A stretch of 64,000 nt of DNA from Litomosoides sigmodontis (GCA_963070105.1 OY718804.1:10679817-10743816), one strand, 5' to 3'; shown: positions 44,305 to 59,275, counted from the first letter of the stretch. Program-made: numbers and translations. The notes: generated by a model not told the origin, from the sequence alone.

Positions 44305-47300
44305 ATGTCAGCGAAACGTGCTCGACCTGCTAGTGGCATGCAGCCTCCAGAGAAGAAAAAGCAGACTGAGGAACATGTCACGAAAACTGTTTCGGTAACA
44401 CGCTTCATTTTATTTCAGTTCCCTTGAACAGTTTAGATTCCTCTGTTATATAAGTGCATCTTGATAAATTGGTGACAAAAGCAGTGGTGGAAATAGGGTT
44501 TGTTTTTTTGAATAATCCTCACAGACATTGAAAGCCAATTAACTTTAATGAGGCCATAAATTTTTAAGGAATTCTATGAAAGGGAAGATCAGGAGGCGTT
44601 GTTGATGACGATGACATCAATTGAAGAATCGTTTCTGGAACAGTCGCAAATGATTAGACAAAAACTTATTGAATCAAGTTGTAGCTCAGTTAAGGTTGTC
44701 ACTTTTAATTCTCATTTTTAATTTCATATTTAAATTTCTTTTTCGATTTGCTAAATATGTAGTAAGCATTTCAGCCACAAGAAACATCGAGTTTCGAAGA
44801 GTCCTTGCTTTCACTATTCATATCGCTGCGACGATTGAATCGTTTGGCTCAATATCAAAATCGACAAATTCGTGACCGAGTAAGTCGAGAGCGCGCTGTT
44901 GTCGAAGAACGATTTCTTCAGTTGCAAAATGTTCGGAGTGAAATTGAGCATTTACAGAAAGAGATTGATAGATGTTATGACTTCAGGTAAGCATTTGTAA
45001 AAGTCTATTTAAAAATTTTTGCAATTTTTTTGAGCTTAAAAATTACAATCATCGTTTTTTTAATTCTTCCTCTCTTGAAATTTTAGATCGGCTGATGAGG
45101 ATATTGAAATGGTTTCACTAGAAGAATTCTATGCAAATGCACCAGCATGCATCTCACAAGAAGAAATCACTCGTAATGATCGACATCGACAACATCTGGC
45201 TCGATTGAGCTGGGAGATGGAGGAGCGTAAGAAGTATCGTTTTATCATAAACGTTTTTAAATACTTATTTCTCAAGTTCCCAGTTGTTTTTATGAATGAC
45301 GAACAAATGAAGAAGAACAAAAGGAGGCAGTGGAGTTGCAGCTGTTTATATTTGTTCAAATATTTAGATGGAAAAATAGAAAATTTTTTTGGTTCACTAG
45401 AGAACTCGAAGGAGAATCGAGTTTATTGGCTGTTGTGAAAAACATGGTTTTACATCTAGCCGTATCAAAGCTTTTCTGTCTAAACTTAATAAAAACCAAT
45501 AGCATTCATCTTATGGAATATTTTTTTCTTTTTGCAGTTTGGTTGGAACTTTACAAGAACGTGAAGGACGAAAAAATGTACTTATTACTGACATTACAAC
45601 GAAGGAGCATCGATTAAAGTCTTTGAAACCTCGTGTTGAGGCCGTGATTGAGGTTGTTCCTACATTTATGTTTTAACAGATTGCTTCTATCATTAGAGTC
45701 AAAAGGCAGTTTCTGTTTGGTATTTCTGTTTTATTCAATCTTTTTTGTTCATCGGCATGAGTTTTTACGAATTTCTTTATTTAGAAAAATACCTATTTTT
45801 GAATCAATGTTTTATATCGGCTTTACTCTTTTCTCTATTACGAAGCAAATACGTACCCGGAATGAAAACGATTCCACGTATTCGTTTTTAATAATCCACT
45901 CAGATGTGAAGATTTGTAAAACACCTCATCCAGCATGATTTAGGCAGCGAGACCGGTGCAAGACTTGATGGGACTGACGTGCAATTCTATTGATGTTGAG
46001 AAGGAACGTATATTATCTCTCTTACCTCAGGAACTTTCTGTAATTGCCATACAAGTAGAAGCCTATTGTGATATTGTTAAAGGTTATTTTAATTATTCAG
46101 TAAAAATTCCATTTTTGCACTCGGCATGTACACTTTAATAATTTTTGGTAGTAGAACTTTTGATAGTGATAGTAGAACTGCAAATATATCCTTTTCACTT
46201 GCTTTGAAGGGTTGTAAAATAATGTAATAAAAAAAGCTCTCCATTCATGAACACTATAAAAATATGTTTTTTGTTGTAGAAGCGGGAATAATACTAAGAT
46301 GCAAAGGTGATTACGAAAGCGCTATGAAATTTCTGGAAAATCGACAACGTGTTTGTGATGTCATTGAAGATGCCGATGATGAGGATAGTCGGGATGATGT
46401 GAACCTTCTGTTTTATAATATGAAGCAAATAGAAACTATATTTCTGGATTAGAGAACGATTTCATTCGTTTTAGTCATAAGGATCGTTCGTAAATGACTT
46501 AAACTACGTCAAATTCATCATTTCGTTACTGCTAAAATTCATCTAACACAAAATTATTTTCCAAATTATTTTAATAGTTTAATTGTTCATTTCTTATTAG
46601 TGTTGGAGAAAAGTATTTTATCTCTTATTTTTGATGATTACAGGTGAACGGAATGCAGTCACCGTCAATGCGTCATGACAAAAGGAGGCATATGACCATG
46701 AATCAATTAATTATGGAACGAAGGGATGCCATTGTTGCACCTCATCCTATTCATATTGAAATGGAAATCGCTTGTCAGGGTCAGTTTAAATTATCTTGCA
46801 ATGTTACCTCACTTTAAAGCTTGCAATATTATCTCGTTGGAAATTGCTGCTTCTAGTTCTGCAAGATTTAATAAATGTGAATTTTCTAATCTTTAGATTT
46901 TTTTTTGTTCCACAGCGCACCGGTACGCATTTGATTTGTGTAGAGCTAGTTAAATGTGCAAAAAAATATGACGTAGAAAAATCTAATTGCTTTTTTAGAT
47001 GACACTTATGTAACTCTTGTGTTGCAATTCATCCCGGGTTTATGTTCAGTTGGAGTGATGGTAAATCTGAATCGGATACCCACATCAGTCTATGGGTATT
47101 TTTCTCCTTTTTGAAAGTTTTTATTGGTTCATAATTTTGTGATCTCATTAAATTTGGAATTTGTAAGGAGGGAAAAATTCGAAGAATATATGGTTAGTAA
47201 ATTGATTCTCTGTTGATGTTTTGCAGAAATGCATTGTTTGATGTATCCCTTTTATCCGAATTATTTGATGGCGACGACGGGAGTAAGTGTGTCAATAGTG

Positions 47301-49384
47301 CGGGACAAGCTAAATTGGATCAGTTAGGGTATGCATTTAAGTGAACATTATTATGAACTGGTTCAGTTAGAACATTATTTTACATAATCTGTTAGATATT
47401 TTATATCTTACGCATTCACATAATTGTACGAATTTTTTAGACGGACTTTGGTTTGAGAATTTTGACAGATGCGGTTTGAATTGTTAGAATTTGTTGAAAA
47501 TTTATTTAATATTTGACCAAAATTTTTGCTTTGTTTCATTACTTCATATTTTGCACTTTTTAAAGGATTTCTGTGGCTGATTTGGAATCTAAAGTTGGTC
47601 GATTTTACGCATTTGCTCAGAGAATGGCTGGTATAAACAACGTTCCGTCCAAACCATCTAAAAATTATCAGCTATGTGAAGTTTTACATTCTGTTGTTGG
47701 AAAGATCAGGTCACGTGTACATTCAAGACATGTTTTGGCTCGAATCACTCATTCTCTTCGTGCGTTTTTTCTCTTTTTCGCTTCAGTTTATGGTCTCAAT
47801 ACTTTGAATTTAACGGTATTGTCTTTTTTTGAAAGTTATATTATAGGAAATTATCATGAAGTATATTAATACTTTTTAATTAAATTAAATGTGTGGAACC
47901 ACCTTATTTTTTCCAACTCATTATTTAAGTGGCATTATGTGATAGATGCTATTGCAGATGTTTTGAAAATATTTGACGTCTTAAAAAGCCGGAATGATTT
48001 CCCGGATAATATTTGCGCAAAATTGACCAGTTTTCGAATGATTACGGCTGGGCAATTCTTCGTTAGTTTACCCTATACAGTTTTGTAAATTTGATAGATT
48101 TTATGCATTTAAAAAATTCTATAATACAAATCTTGTGATCTTACGTTTTCAATGTTGATTAAACAGTTGTATTTAAGTATTTTTCCAGCTTATCTGTAAA
48201 CTTCTACTCCAATGCTTTTTATAAATACCTGAATATCGTTGTTCTCTGTCTCCTATTAATTTAACAGCTTTACTTTTGTCTTTTTCTGTTTTAGGAATAC
48301 GAAGCTGTAACTGAAGAATATCGAAAGCTGATAGAATTTGAACGAGGAACAAATATTAATAAACAGTTTTATTTTTCTGCAACGGTTGAAAGAGATCCAG
48401 GAGCCAAACTTCATGTTTTAATATTTGTATGGGTTAATGAATCTTTTTTTGAATATTCGGTATACTTGGAGTAGTATTTCAACTTTTGAAAAACACACTG
48501 GAATTTTTCTTCACATTTGGCTTTAATAGAAAGATTTAATCTTTTTGAATGTTACAAATATTTCAGCATATATAATGCGAGCATTATCTTTGCATTAAAT
48601 ATGATCTGAAAACTCGTGTTGCAACTTTATTTTCAATTAGCACTGATAAAGTAAACTTCAGATTGATATCAAGTATCCAAGGGTGAAGCCAATCTTTATC
48701 CTGAGTTTGACGATGGCTAATACCGACGTTTCTTCATTGTTCAGCAGTAGTCTTCTTGTAAGCGTTTCTAGATACCCTTTTCTTGGTCTCTGAAAATTCG
48801 TTTGTTTCCGAATGATTCTTGAACTTTCTTCCGATTTCTAAACGAGCAGTTTCTTGTGAGAAACTTTGTTCTTTTCTATAAAGGAACCTCTAACTGAAAT
48901 TTAACTGGACTTATCAAGCTCTATTTATTTGGAAAAGAAATGAAAATTAGAAATTTTAAATTTTAGCACATCGAACGGATTTTGAATGTTGATTTCACGA
49001 GTTATGTGACATGTGATGATCCAGATAATATTCTGGAGGCGCAGATGGCATTTTTAGTTTCTCGTTTTGATATCCTTCTTGAATCCGGTAGTGCCGCAAA
49101 CAGTTCTGAGCAATTCAGTCGTGGGCATCTTTTCTCTCGTCCCTACCGGTTTGCTTTTCTCATCCAATATTTTTCACGCTTAAATATGCTTCTCTGTATA
49201 GTTGATAGTACTTATGCATTAATATTTGGCGCACTTGCTGTTATGATTGTATAAAAAACTGTATAATTTTTAAATACGGCTTGCACATCTGTGGAATAAA
49301 ATTCATCCATATTTCAGGGGTCGTGATCATCAGCTCCCACTTTACTACCAGAAAAACATGAATGCATTTACATTCCTTTCGTAA
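44305..49384 (+). CDS. thoc-5: THO complex subunit 5, 17 exons
   Basis: Subunit of the nuclear THO/TREX complex that couples transcription to mRNA export. Exons: 44305-44394, 44569-44694, 44775-44986, 45087-45226, 45313-45343, 45538-45652, 45944-46082, 46280-46398, 46644-46779, 46999-47095, 47227-47328, 47566-47759, 47958-48061, 48295-48426, 48662-48757, 48967-49148, 49318-49384; 693 residues against 683 in human. A basic N-terminus (SAKRARPA, PEKKKQ) may be a nuclear signal. Diagnostic: LRRLNRLAQYQNRQIRDR, HLQKEIDRCYDF, EMVSLEEFYANAPACISQEE, HRQHLARLSWEMEE. An acidic stretch (EDADDEDSRDD) sits where human THOC5 has its acidic linker. The C-terminal half is more divergent but colinear (HPIHIEMEIACQ, ELFDGDDG, YPRVKPIFILSLTM), ending GRDHQLPLYYQKN near the human tail. 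Exon 5 is only 31 nt and the 3' end of exon 4 has two candidate donors (45226 or 45231). Confidence 0.92.
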
Positions 49385-52300
49385 TGTGTTGGTTTTTATT
49401 TGCTACCTTTTATTTATGAAGGATAAATCTCCGCTCCACTTTCCACTGTTACACTGACATGGTAAACCGTCCGAAGGCCCAGTGTGGAAAAACTACTGAG
49501 CTACTGTTTATACTATGCTCGGTATGTTGTTTATTACTCGCAGTGAATATGGAAGAGTTACATCTAACATTTAGTTGATTTTATGTTTTCATTGATCGAA
49601 TAGGCCACTGAGATGCAAAAATATGATTGTTTTTGCTTCTTATTGAACATTCCTATAGGCACGAGCTTCAAGAGATATTTCTCTCTTATCTGAACCCGGT
49701 GACGGTTAGGCGGAGCAGAATAGGTAGACCACTTTCTGAAGTAGCATAGCTATGTGAAAATGTCTTTCCTTTATCATATAAAATATGTTAAAATAGGCAG
49801 AACTGTCTTTCATTTTATTTCTTAAAAGAAAAAAAATGATCTCACAGAGAGATAAGTGCTTTGTTGTTCGATAACATTCAAATACTCAACACTCCGAACA
49901 TTCGAAGGTGAACCAGATATGATGTAAAATTAATTGTATATATTGTTTCACATGGCGCATCGATTTTATGATCCGCTAACGTGTTACAAGAACATCATAG
50001 TTTTGGTCTCATTTCACAAGTGGCGGCAAATCATTGGCGGATGTAAATACTCTCACTCTTTTTTACTAGTGCTGCACTAAGGAATCTGAAATAACGATGA
50101 GACAAAAGTCATATTATACTACATGTTGTAGAGCTTTCTACCGTTGAGATGATTTCCTTTAGCATGAATTGTGTTATGAAGTTTTCTGAGTAACAGTAAA
50201 AAGAACTGTAAACCCGACAATGTGAATTCTATTTCTAATATTAGCTTTTGTCTAGTTGAAAGTATGAAATTTTTGAACAAAATAGTAGTCTCAGCTACTT
50301 TCAAACTTTGTTTTTCTTAAAAAAATCTTTGACTTGAACACTGTCGCATAAAATTGAAAAGGCATTTCTTATGCTGTCTTTCGCTGAGCTTTTTCCTTTC
50401 ATGCATGACACTTGGCGAATTACTCTGAATAAATATCCGCATTAGGTAGTCAGTTATCATGGACAAGTAATTTATTCACTTTTAGGTTCAGTTTCTACCA
50501 CTGAAGGGTTGGATGTTTCTGTTTTGTGCTTTAAAGAGCAAAGTCGTTTCCGGAATAATGTGAATCAGGAAAATAAAGTCAATGTCGCAGGGATTTTCAA
50601 ATACCTGGAGGTTTTGGAAATTCATTTTATTGTGTTACGGTACACAAAAATGCTCTACAGCCAAAGATTATGTACTTCAAAGCGAAGTGCAATAGATGAA
50701 ATCAGCATCCTCCGTTGAAAAAATCAATTATACCAGGATGGCCAAAAAATATGGTAGCTAATTAAAATTAAGTTCAGCAAATGAAAAACTACGCTAATGA
50801 TGTTGCATCTGTCGGAAGATGATAACGATAATTAAAGCAAGGACGAAACAGATCCTGCGGAGAAGATAGAACAATGTGTTCGTTCTCACAACATGCAGCA
50901 CTAAATGGGCTAAAGATTTTGCAACAACGTATCGGCAAAGGATAGGAAAAAGGAGAGGATAGGTACGGATGAGATTCATAGGAAGAAAGAAAAAATTGAA
51001 AAATTACCCGTCATTATTAATGTAGTGTTGGCGGTGTATGTCTTTACCCTCCCCCACACCCTGCTCCCCTATCCAAACCTTTTACCCCGTCTTTCAAGTC
51101 CTCTTCGTTAGCTTTCAGTTCCACTTGCAATCTTTCCTTGAAAGGGCCTCTTCGACCTAAACCTGACTCCATCCCTTTTTTCTTCATTGCGCCCATCACT
51201 TTCAAACTGTCTCCCATCCGTCCATGAAACAAACAATTATTTCTTAAATGTTTGTCACTTCACTTTTTGTAGAATGCCGAAACGAAAATTTTTGGATCTT
51301 TTCGGCTGGCTGTTCCAGCAAAATCGTCCTCTGATTTATGGCTCTCGTTTTTGTAAAGAAGGAACCATTTCAGCCTCCCAATACCTTTCTTTCTTCTTTC
51401 CTCATTTTCCTACTCCCCTCGTACCATGCCGCTTCCTCTCATTATGCCACTTTTGTTTAGATTTTTGCAGAACTATTTCATAAGGTTTTATTGGATCAGT
51501 AATGAAGCGGCGGTGATCGTGCAAGAAGCGCTACTAATGCTTTCCTCATTAGGTGATAGCACACTGCGATTTTATCCCTCATTTTAAGCGCAAATGTAAA
51601 TTGCATTTTCGTTTTAATCTTCCACTTCAATTCTGAAGACTTTTGCAAGCATACTTGCTGAAGCATTCTAACCCTCATTTATTCTTCTTCTCCTCTTCCG
51701 TACATTGTAAAAAACGAAAAATGAATGATAATGCGATGGAGATTTTTGTGTTAATCGTCGTCTGGCTGCCTGAACAGTGTTCAGTATGTGCAGAGTAACT
51801 GTGCAGCTGTTCCGATTTCGAAATCGACATTCATTCAAGAAATGAAATTTATTTGAAGAAAAGAAGATCAGTTAATATTAAATCAACTCAAAGAGTTGAA
51901 TTTTAATCATCCATTTAGTCTAAGATAAATTGTAACTAAATGAGCATCAACTCTCACTTCATGTACATCATCATCAGGTCACTATGCAACTAATACACCA
52001 CTCACTACTCTTGAAGAAGAATGAATATTAGTTAGAAGATTTAGAAGACTTAGTCGCGCACCATAATTATGCAATGCGTCAGGAAGAGGAGACCTTCTCG
52101 ATTCACCTCTTCAATAACACTTGAATTTATCCCGTCCACTCTTTTTTGCTTCAAACTGCAAAGGATATTTGAAACCTTTCTCTTCGACAAATCAAATTTC
52201 CAATCGCTTAGGTGACAACAAGAGAAGAATGGAAAAGGACGGATTGCTTCTATTGCGTAACATGAATTACAGCAGTATGGCCTCAATTACATAACGAGGC

Positions 52301-52534
52301 AATTTCAGTCTTTCGTGCTTCCTTATTCTACCCTCATCTCCCTCAATAGAATTAATTGTCTTATTGATCGCTCTTCCTTCTACTTGTACTTCTGCACATA
52401 GCAAACTACAGCAGTAAAATTCTTGGGAAAATTTCCTTTGAAGCAGATGACAGGTCTTTCTCATATACCTGCCTACTATCCTATCTTTGGTAAGTAAGAA
52501 ATGGATGATGAGGGCATTATGTAAAAACATGATC

Positions 52535-52552
52535 GGATCGATTGATCGATCC
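52535..52552. other. Perfect palindrome rich in ATCGAT
   Basis: GGATCGAT and ATCGATCC are exact inverted copies around a central TG. Another ATCGAT follows at 52554. Confidence 0.55.
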
Positions 52553-54111
52553 ATCGATGAGGCTTCCTCCATAGATGTCAATTGAGCGGTTGCAACAAGC
52601 CTGAATGAATTTGGAAGAATAAGGCAGGACTAATGCACTGAGAATCCTTTCTCTCCTTTCTGCCACACTTAAAGGAATTGTTGAGAAGCATTAGCCATTC
52701 CAGCATTCCATTTCATTCATCTCTCTTTCCTTCTTCTTACAATCATTTTATGGAAATGAAACTCTCTTAAGCACACAACTGCAACTGCAGGAACGATTGT
52801 GACACATAAAGGGAGCAATCGTATGGATGGGAATGATTGAAATAATATAATAAGCATGCCGCTGACGGCAAACCGAATGGCGGAAGCAGACATTTTTCGG
52901 ATTAAAATTTATGTTTGGCAGGTGGAGAGGAGGAAGAATTTCGATGCTTTGCAAAACATGTCATATAACTTTTCCATTCATTGCTAAAGCTAGCAGTTGA
53001 ATCGAACATCATTTTGCTTCAGCAATAGGAGGAATAGGTGGAAAAGCACCACTTCCTTTTCCTCCTTTTCTCAAATTCTTTTTAAGATTTATCACCTCAA
53101 ATTTCTCTGAAAACAAAAACTAAAAAATTCTGCATTTTTCTCTCTTCTTTCTGTCAGTTAATTTCTTTTTTTTTTGTATTCTTTCTTCCATTGGATTTAA
53201 GTTAAAAGAATTGCAACAAATCGAGCTCATTTCTCCATCTTTCCCTTTCATTGTCGCCGCCAACTGCTCGAAATTGTGTTCCACCACAGTTCCCTCGATC
53301 ATCCCATTCCTCACTTCCCTTTGTCATCCAATTTTCTCCAACGGCTATTTGGGTGGTGAGTGAGTCATTTTATAAAGACGGTTCCTAGTATTCACCTCTG
53401 GTCATTTCCCTGATTCTTTTATTTTTTCTGTAAGTGATAATCGAATGGGTAATTTTTTTTATTCGAAAAATCAGTGAAATACATCAGAAGACATCATATT
53501 AGTTAATCGATAACACTTCTTAAGGCAAATTTTACTTCTGAGAATTCATTAGTGTGTAGTTGCGCTGCGCAACATTTGCATTATATTTGATTCAGAACGC
53601 AGCCGTATAAGCAACTGTCATGTCATATCATTACGTATTTGTGCTTCATCCATTTTTATCTTAAATATGTGAGAGGTAGAAGGAAGGAAGCCTGGCTTGC
53701 TTCACACATATATATACCTCAGTCGTAAGTATCATTTGGCCACCATCAATTTCTGACCATTGTTTTGCCTTTGCAGCACTGCAGCATTAGTTGTGAACTA
53801 AAGAAATGGTCATTATTATTATCATTGTCGATGTGTTGCTCGTATTATCACAGTTGCACGCACGCCTTATCATTATCACTGCTCTTGTTAGCAACATTCC
53901 CAAGACGTAGAAGGATTTATTATAGTGACTTACGACTATCACTCCTACGACACTCACTAGGATTATGTTAGGATTGTTATCAGTTGTAATCGCTCATTCA
54001 TGGTTCGGTAAAGAATTTATTCAAAATTACGCTGATATAATGTGCCGTGAAATTTTGCATTCTGATAAGAAGCAAATTATTTCACTCACTGGCAAGTCCT
54101 TCGCTACATCG

Positions 54112-54112
<1 letters not shown>

Positions 54113-54168
<56 letters not shown>
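54113..54168. repeat. (TC)n microsatellite
   Basis: About 27 uninterrupted TC units; a polypyrimidine tract able to form triplex DNA. Open frames reading it (53965-54210, 54047-54232) are LS repeats and not genes. Confidence 0.95.
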
Positions 54169-54170
<2 letters not shown>

Positions 54171-54651
54171 TCACTTCTCCTGGCCGACCTTCAGCGGTAA
54201 CACTGAATAATGCTCAATTATTCAATAAGTAGAAAAGAACAGCCCTAAATAGGCTTTAACCGATTGTTACGGTTAAACAAATGAATTGGTCAACGAGTAG
54301 TTGAAGTAGGAAAGAAATGGCTGTTCTGGCTAATCTGTACGAGTGAAAATTTTGCTTTGAATGTTCCATATCGATCCATTGAAATTAGGCAGGTCGATTA
54401 GATCTTCACAACATATCCGCATCGGACATTGCGACGTTTTCATACGTTTGTTAGACAAGGAATTCAGGTGTCGTAGAAGCGTAAAACCACGTAAAATCGG
54501 TAGAAATACTTGGGCGTTGTATCTATAACGAAATTTTTACAAACTATTTGTAAGCGTCAATTTTTCTGGAACCATGTATTTCAGCTTTCAACGGGATGTT
54601 TCGTTTTTGCGTTCTCAGTGATGCACACCGATTTGAAGACCAGTATTGCTC

Positions 54652-54730
54652 ATTTTCTATTTTTTTTCATATTTCTATTTCACTTTTTCATATTTCTATT
54701 TTCTATTTTTTTTCATATTTCTATTTCACT
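54652..54730. repeat. 33-bp direct repeat, two copies
   Basis: The segment at 54652-54684 is repeated exactly at 54698-54730 (period 46); the spacer contains a partial third copy (TTTTCATATTTCT). Confidence 0.8.
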
Positions 54731-55873
54731 ACGCCTAATAGGTCAAGAAGTTATCACTGGCTTATATCAGTCGACTGATAAATTAGTTAATTCTGATATG
54801 ATCGCTGGGCATATTAGTAGTATACTTTCATCATCATAAGTCATATCACATCCACACGATTTTGGATTTGCTAATAAGGTAAATGGCTATCGGTGTCTTT
54901 CGCATTTTCGTTTGATGTCAGAGCTGATAAAGGCCTTGCGTAATAATACATAGCAGGACTTTTCATCTCTGAAATTCACATTTTATGGTCAGTCCATTTA
55001 TTGGTCATAAAATGCTTCACTCAATGTTAGCAGCCATCTATCATTTTGGATATGCGCAAAAGCTATCCTTAAACGTCCGTGCAATAGTTGAAGTGATAGG
55101 ATGGAAATTACTTCAAACTTTAATATTACAAAAGGCAATACATATGAATTTCGGTGAGTGATATTTGTGAAATGCGCACTAGTTGATGAAGCATATCGCA
55201 TTAGCATTCATAAATACTTCTTCTCATCGATAAGATTTTCTAAAAGTTCAATTGATTGAAATCGCATGCCTTTTTTTTCATGCACCTAACGCACTCTTAA
55301 CGATTGCAATTTTTCGACTAATTTTGCTGCCACTTATCAGTAGTTACCTCGATTGTCTGAAATTAATAAGAGATAATAGGAGACAACTGCGTCCACATAC
55401 ATATGGTTTTTTTTCGTCGAAAAATGAAATTATCGACTGTGGGATGATCGACTCTAAAATAATTCTTTGTTACCTAAAATTGCATTCTGCTCGACGTGCA
55501 CTTTTAGAGCGAAGAATTGTTTTTGAACTTTTAAAGGTTATTTTTATTCAATTTTTTAGCTAGGAAGGTTGAAAAAATTGAAGATGAATGGATGCAAGCG
55601 ATTTGATCGCAACCTTTCTTTCTTCAATTATCTTTTTATTAATTAATTTTGCGTCACTTGCAAACTGTTTTGCAGAAAAATATTAGAAGTTTAAAAGTAC
55701 TTTTTTCCCCTTCCCTTCCTTTTCCTTTGATCTACAGTATCTGCGAGAATAATAATAATATTGATGACAGAAAGTGACTTCTGAGGAGATAAATTATGGA
55801 AATTGATAAGTTAGAAAGTTGCTGGGTCAAACAGGAGGAGACAGATGAACAAGATGATGATGATGATGGAGTT

Positions 55874-55889
55874 CACACACACACACATA

Positions 55890-55932
<43 letters not shown>
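55874..55932. repeat. (CA)n microsatellite
   Basis: CA dinucleotides with three TA interruptions near the left end, preceded by a short GAT run (55855-55867). Overlapping open frames on both strands are artefacts. Confidence 0.95.
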
Positions 55933-55935
<3 letters not shown>

Positions 55936-56228
55936 TTTCTATGAAAGACATTTTCCGGACTGGAAGAAGTTGATGGAGTGCAGTAGCAACTTGAAGCATG
56001 CCTTCTGTAACCAGGTTGTTGAATTACTCTCAAAGGTTTTCCCGTTCGATCCTTCTTCACTTCTTCGGTGGAATAATAACTCGCCCTCTTTCTTTTGCAG
56101 GAAAACTTTTGCAGTACTAAGAGAAAAAAGGAGAAGGAAGGAAGGAACGTTTTCCTCTCTCATCCATTTTATTCCCTTCACTTCTTTTAACGCCATAGTT
56201 CAGAAAAAATAAGGAAAGGGGGAGACAA

Positions 56229-56256
<28 letters not shown>
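56229..56256. repeat. (GA)n microsatellite
   Basis: GA run inside a longer purine-rich stretch (56205-56295). Confidence 0.9.
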
Positions 56257-56260
<4 letters not shown>

Positions 56261-59200
56261 GAGGAAGGAGAAAAAGAGGGAGGGAAGGGAGCAAACGACG
56301 AAATGCCATAAAATGCGGGCAGTCGTTTGGAAGGAACTGTTTTTCATCTCCCAAATCGTTTTCCATTGCGGCATTTATGTAAGGGAAGGATGGAGTATTC
56401 TTGAGTGAAGAAAACGCATTTTGAAAATAAATTTTATAGCTACCAGATGGAAAATTGAACTTTTCCAATAAAGTGCAAAACAAATGACAGTAAAATATCC
56501 GAGAAAATTATCGCTGAAATCTGAAAATGAACATATTTCGATTCAATGACACTTCACTACCTTAATTCAAAGTTGCTTTTCCCTCACTCATTCAGAATAA
56601 TTATTAAAAGAAATTCGAAAGTAAGTAAAATACTTTGTAACAAGCGAGAAGGAATTTTAATTGAGTGATATACTCCACAACTGTACTACCTTCATTTTAA
56701 GCCATCTAGCAAGACCGTCGTGGATGAGGACGATGACATTCTGTCTGCTAAACGCTTTGTGACAAACTGTACGTAATTGTTTCTTTTTTCGGAGCTGAAA
56801 ACACTAATATTAAAGGCAAACATTTCATTCATCCATTGAATAGCAATCATAATTAATTAATCAGTGTGTTGAAATATAACTTGCACATTTTCACTATTTG
56901 TATAGATGGGGAAGAAGCAATGCATATTAATGCTGTTCTCTCTTTCTCTCTGCTTGTGCTAATATTTTTTCTTTCATTTCCACTTCGCAACAGTTGGATT
57001 AGTTGTGAAATTCAATTTTCAATTTAGTCGATTAGTGAGAGAAGCACTTTTAAACTGCTATTAAATTTTATTTTCCCTTTTCTTACTTTGAAGCGGTATG
57101 AACAACCGTATGATGAAAAATGTTGTACTTTAGACACTGTTAACCTTTGAACATTCCGATGTTATATTTCAATATACTTTACGGTGTGGGAAGAAAGCAG
57201 CACGAAATGGATGGATGACATTTCCAAATAAACTGTTGAGAATCAGGAATGAATGCGAATTCAGGTTGCGTCACCGCAAAGGATATAAATGAGGCTGTTT
57301 TATTTGTGAGAAATGCTCATATTACCAGAAGTGAACATGAAATTAGAAATCTTTTTTTTGATCAATCGATCAATTGATCTGCAGCAAGAGTTGACAAAGA
57401 AGGAAAATGCTAAGTCTTACACGTTATTTGCTGCAACGACCTCACGTATCTCAAGTCAAATTCATTTTGCTCGGTGTTTTTTTTTGCTAGAATTTTCAAA
57501 TACGGTAATTGTTGAATTGTCCGGCATTATGCCATTGTAATGACTAAACCTTCCTAGAAGATAAGACTGTAAAATGCTGCTTAATTTGTCACCATCTGAT
57601 GAAAAGATAGATTAGCTAGCTCTTAGGAATGCTAGAGTGTCAGTCCATCAAGTTGGATATAATCTTACATGCTTAGAATTTTCAGAATTTTTGTCAGAAA
57701 GAGTGCTTGTTGAATTTCGATATTATGCGGGGAGACTTCTTAGAATCAAATAAAACGGAAGTTCCACTCTGATCAGGAGTGGCTAGAATATCACGGTGTT
57801 CTCAGATCTCCGCAATAGATGAGGTGAACGTAACAGGTCAGATGTTGACGGCACGCTGTGCTACTACACGTCCGCTGCCCTCTCTTTTTTTGCAACGGAA
57901 TAAAATTTTGGTTGGGATATTGATGAGATGAGATGGAAGGTGCAAGAGAAGTGCGCACGATGGTCGTTCTACTAGTAAAAAATACCGCAAAACCATTTAA
58001 TGGATCATTGTTGCGATCTGTTACTCCTTTTGTAACTTTTTTTCCTCTGACTATTTACCGCTAACCATTAGGCTTCTTTATCCCTCTTCCTCCCTCTTTT
58101 TCTTACTGGTTTTTTTCTCTCACAAAAAATGCAACCATTCCCATCTGATAAGGTAAATCATCCATCTGTGTATCGCATCCATCCACAAACTAGCAGGAAA
58201 AAAGGGTTTTATAGGGAAGGAGAACGAGTCGTTTTGAATGATGAAAGCCTTTTTTGTTGCCTTCCTTTGCCTGCTCTCTTCCCACCACTAGAAACTAGTA
58301 ATATCACCGATACAGAGGTCATTAATTTGCATAAGTGCATAGAATTGTTATCTATTTGACGGGGCGCAAATCATCCCGAAATTGCTATCACAGAAATGAG
58401 CATATCATTATTTAGGATGTATTAATCGTTTATGTTTCAGGAGAAATTCACGCTGTCTTATAGATAACACATACATTTTTGCAGTTGCTTTTTTTCCAAC
58501 ATTTAATTTAAGAAGGGTGCGTCTGCAAAAAGGAATTGAACTTGAGAGATAAGGAAGACAGAGAGATGGCATGGCGTTACTTAAGGATTTCCTGAAGCTG
58601 GCAGTGATGTACGTGTTGGACATTACAATGAATTAATTATTCATTACGACGCCGTCTTTCACTTCTTACTAATTCTTCTCGTAAAACATATTTCGCTCTA
58701 TTGCAGCACTCGTCAAACAAATACCTCCCGAAAATGTTACATAAAATGAGTAAACGTTTAATTTACGCTTGTAGTTTCATTAAGGAAGTTAGTTAGCTGC
58801 AGCTGGGAAGGAATGCAAGCATCGAGCGAGCGCGTTGCTTTTTCCATTTTTTACTTAGATAGCTGCTAGTGACTAGTTGCTTGATAAGAGACTGTTATCA
58901 CTGTACCGAAGGAGTTGTTGATAAAGGAGTGAGTGAAGAAGAGAGTTAGGCATGATCGTGTCATGCGTTCTCACTTGCAGCACTGCTGCGTGTCCTGCAA
59001 CCGTTCACTTGTCCATCTCAAAAAGTGATGATAAGAGAGAGATGTGAATCTTGCACAGTCGACGATAGTGCAGTGACATGCGTGCAGCTGGTGCGTTGCA
59101 GGTGGAGACGAGACGTGAGATGAATAGGCACAGGAACGCTGATACCCTCTGCTTCAGATGCGCCTACTAGCAGCATCTGTGCCGCCACATCAATCAACAG

Positions 59201-59275
59201 CATTCGACAAATACTGATCTAATCCTCCACCATTTGCATATTACTGTTTTCGGTGCAAATGTGAAAAAAGGAAGG

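Noticed and set aside
50486..50609. Exon-like block with acceptor TTCACTTTTAG and donor CTGGAG|GTTTTG
   Set aside because: No partner exon, no recognised sequence, AT-rich; one such block is expected by chance in 14 kb.
51044..51232. Minus-strand Lys/Gly-rich frame
   Set aside because: Reverse complement of a pyrimidine-rich tract; low complexity.
55796..56212. 138-codon frame and its minus-strand counterparts
   Set aside because: Dominated by the CA repeat (His-Thr) and purine tracts.
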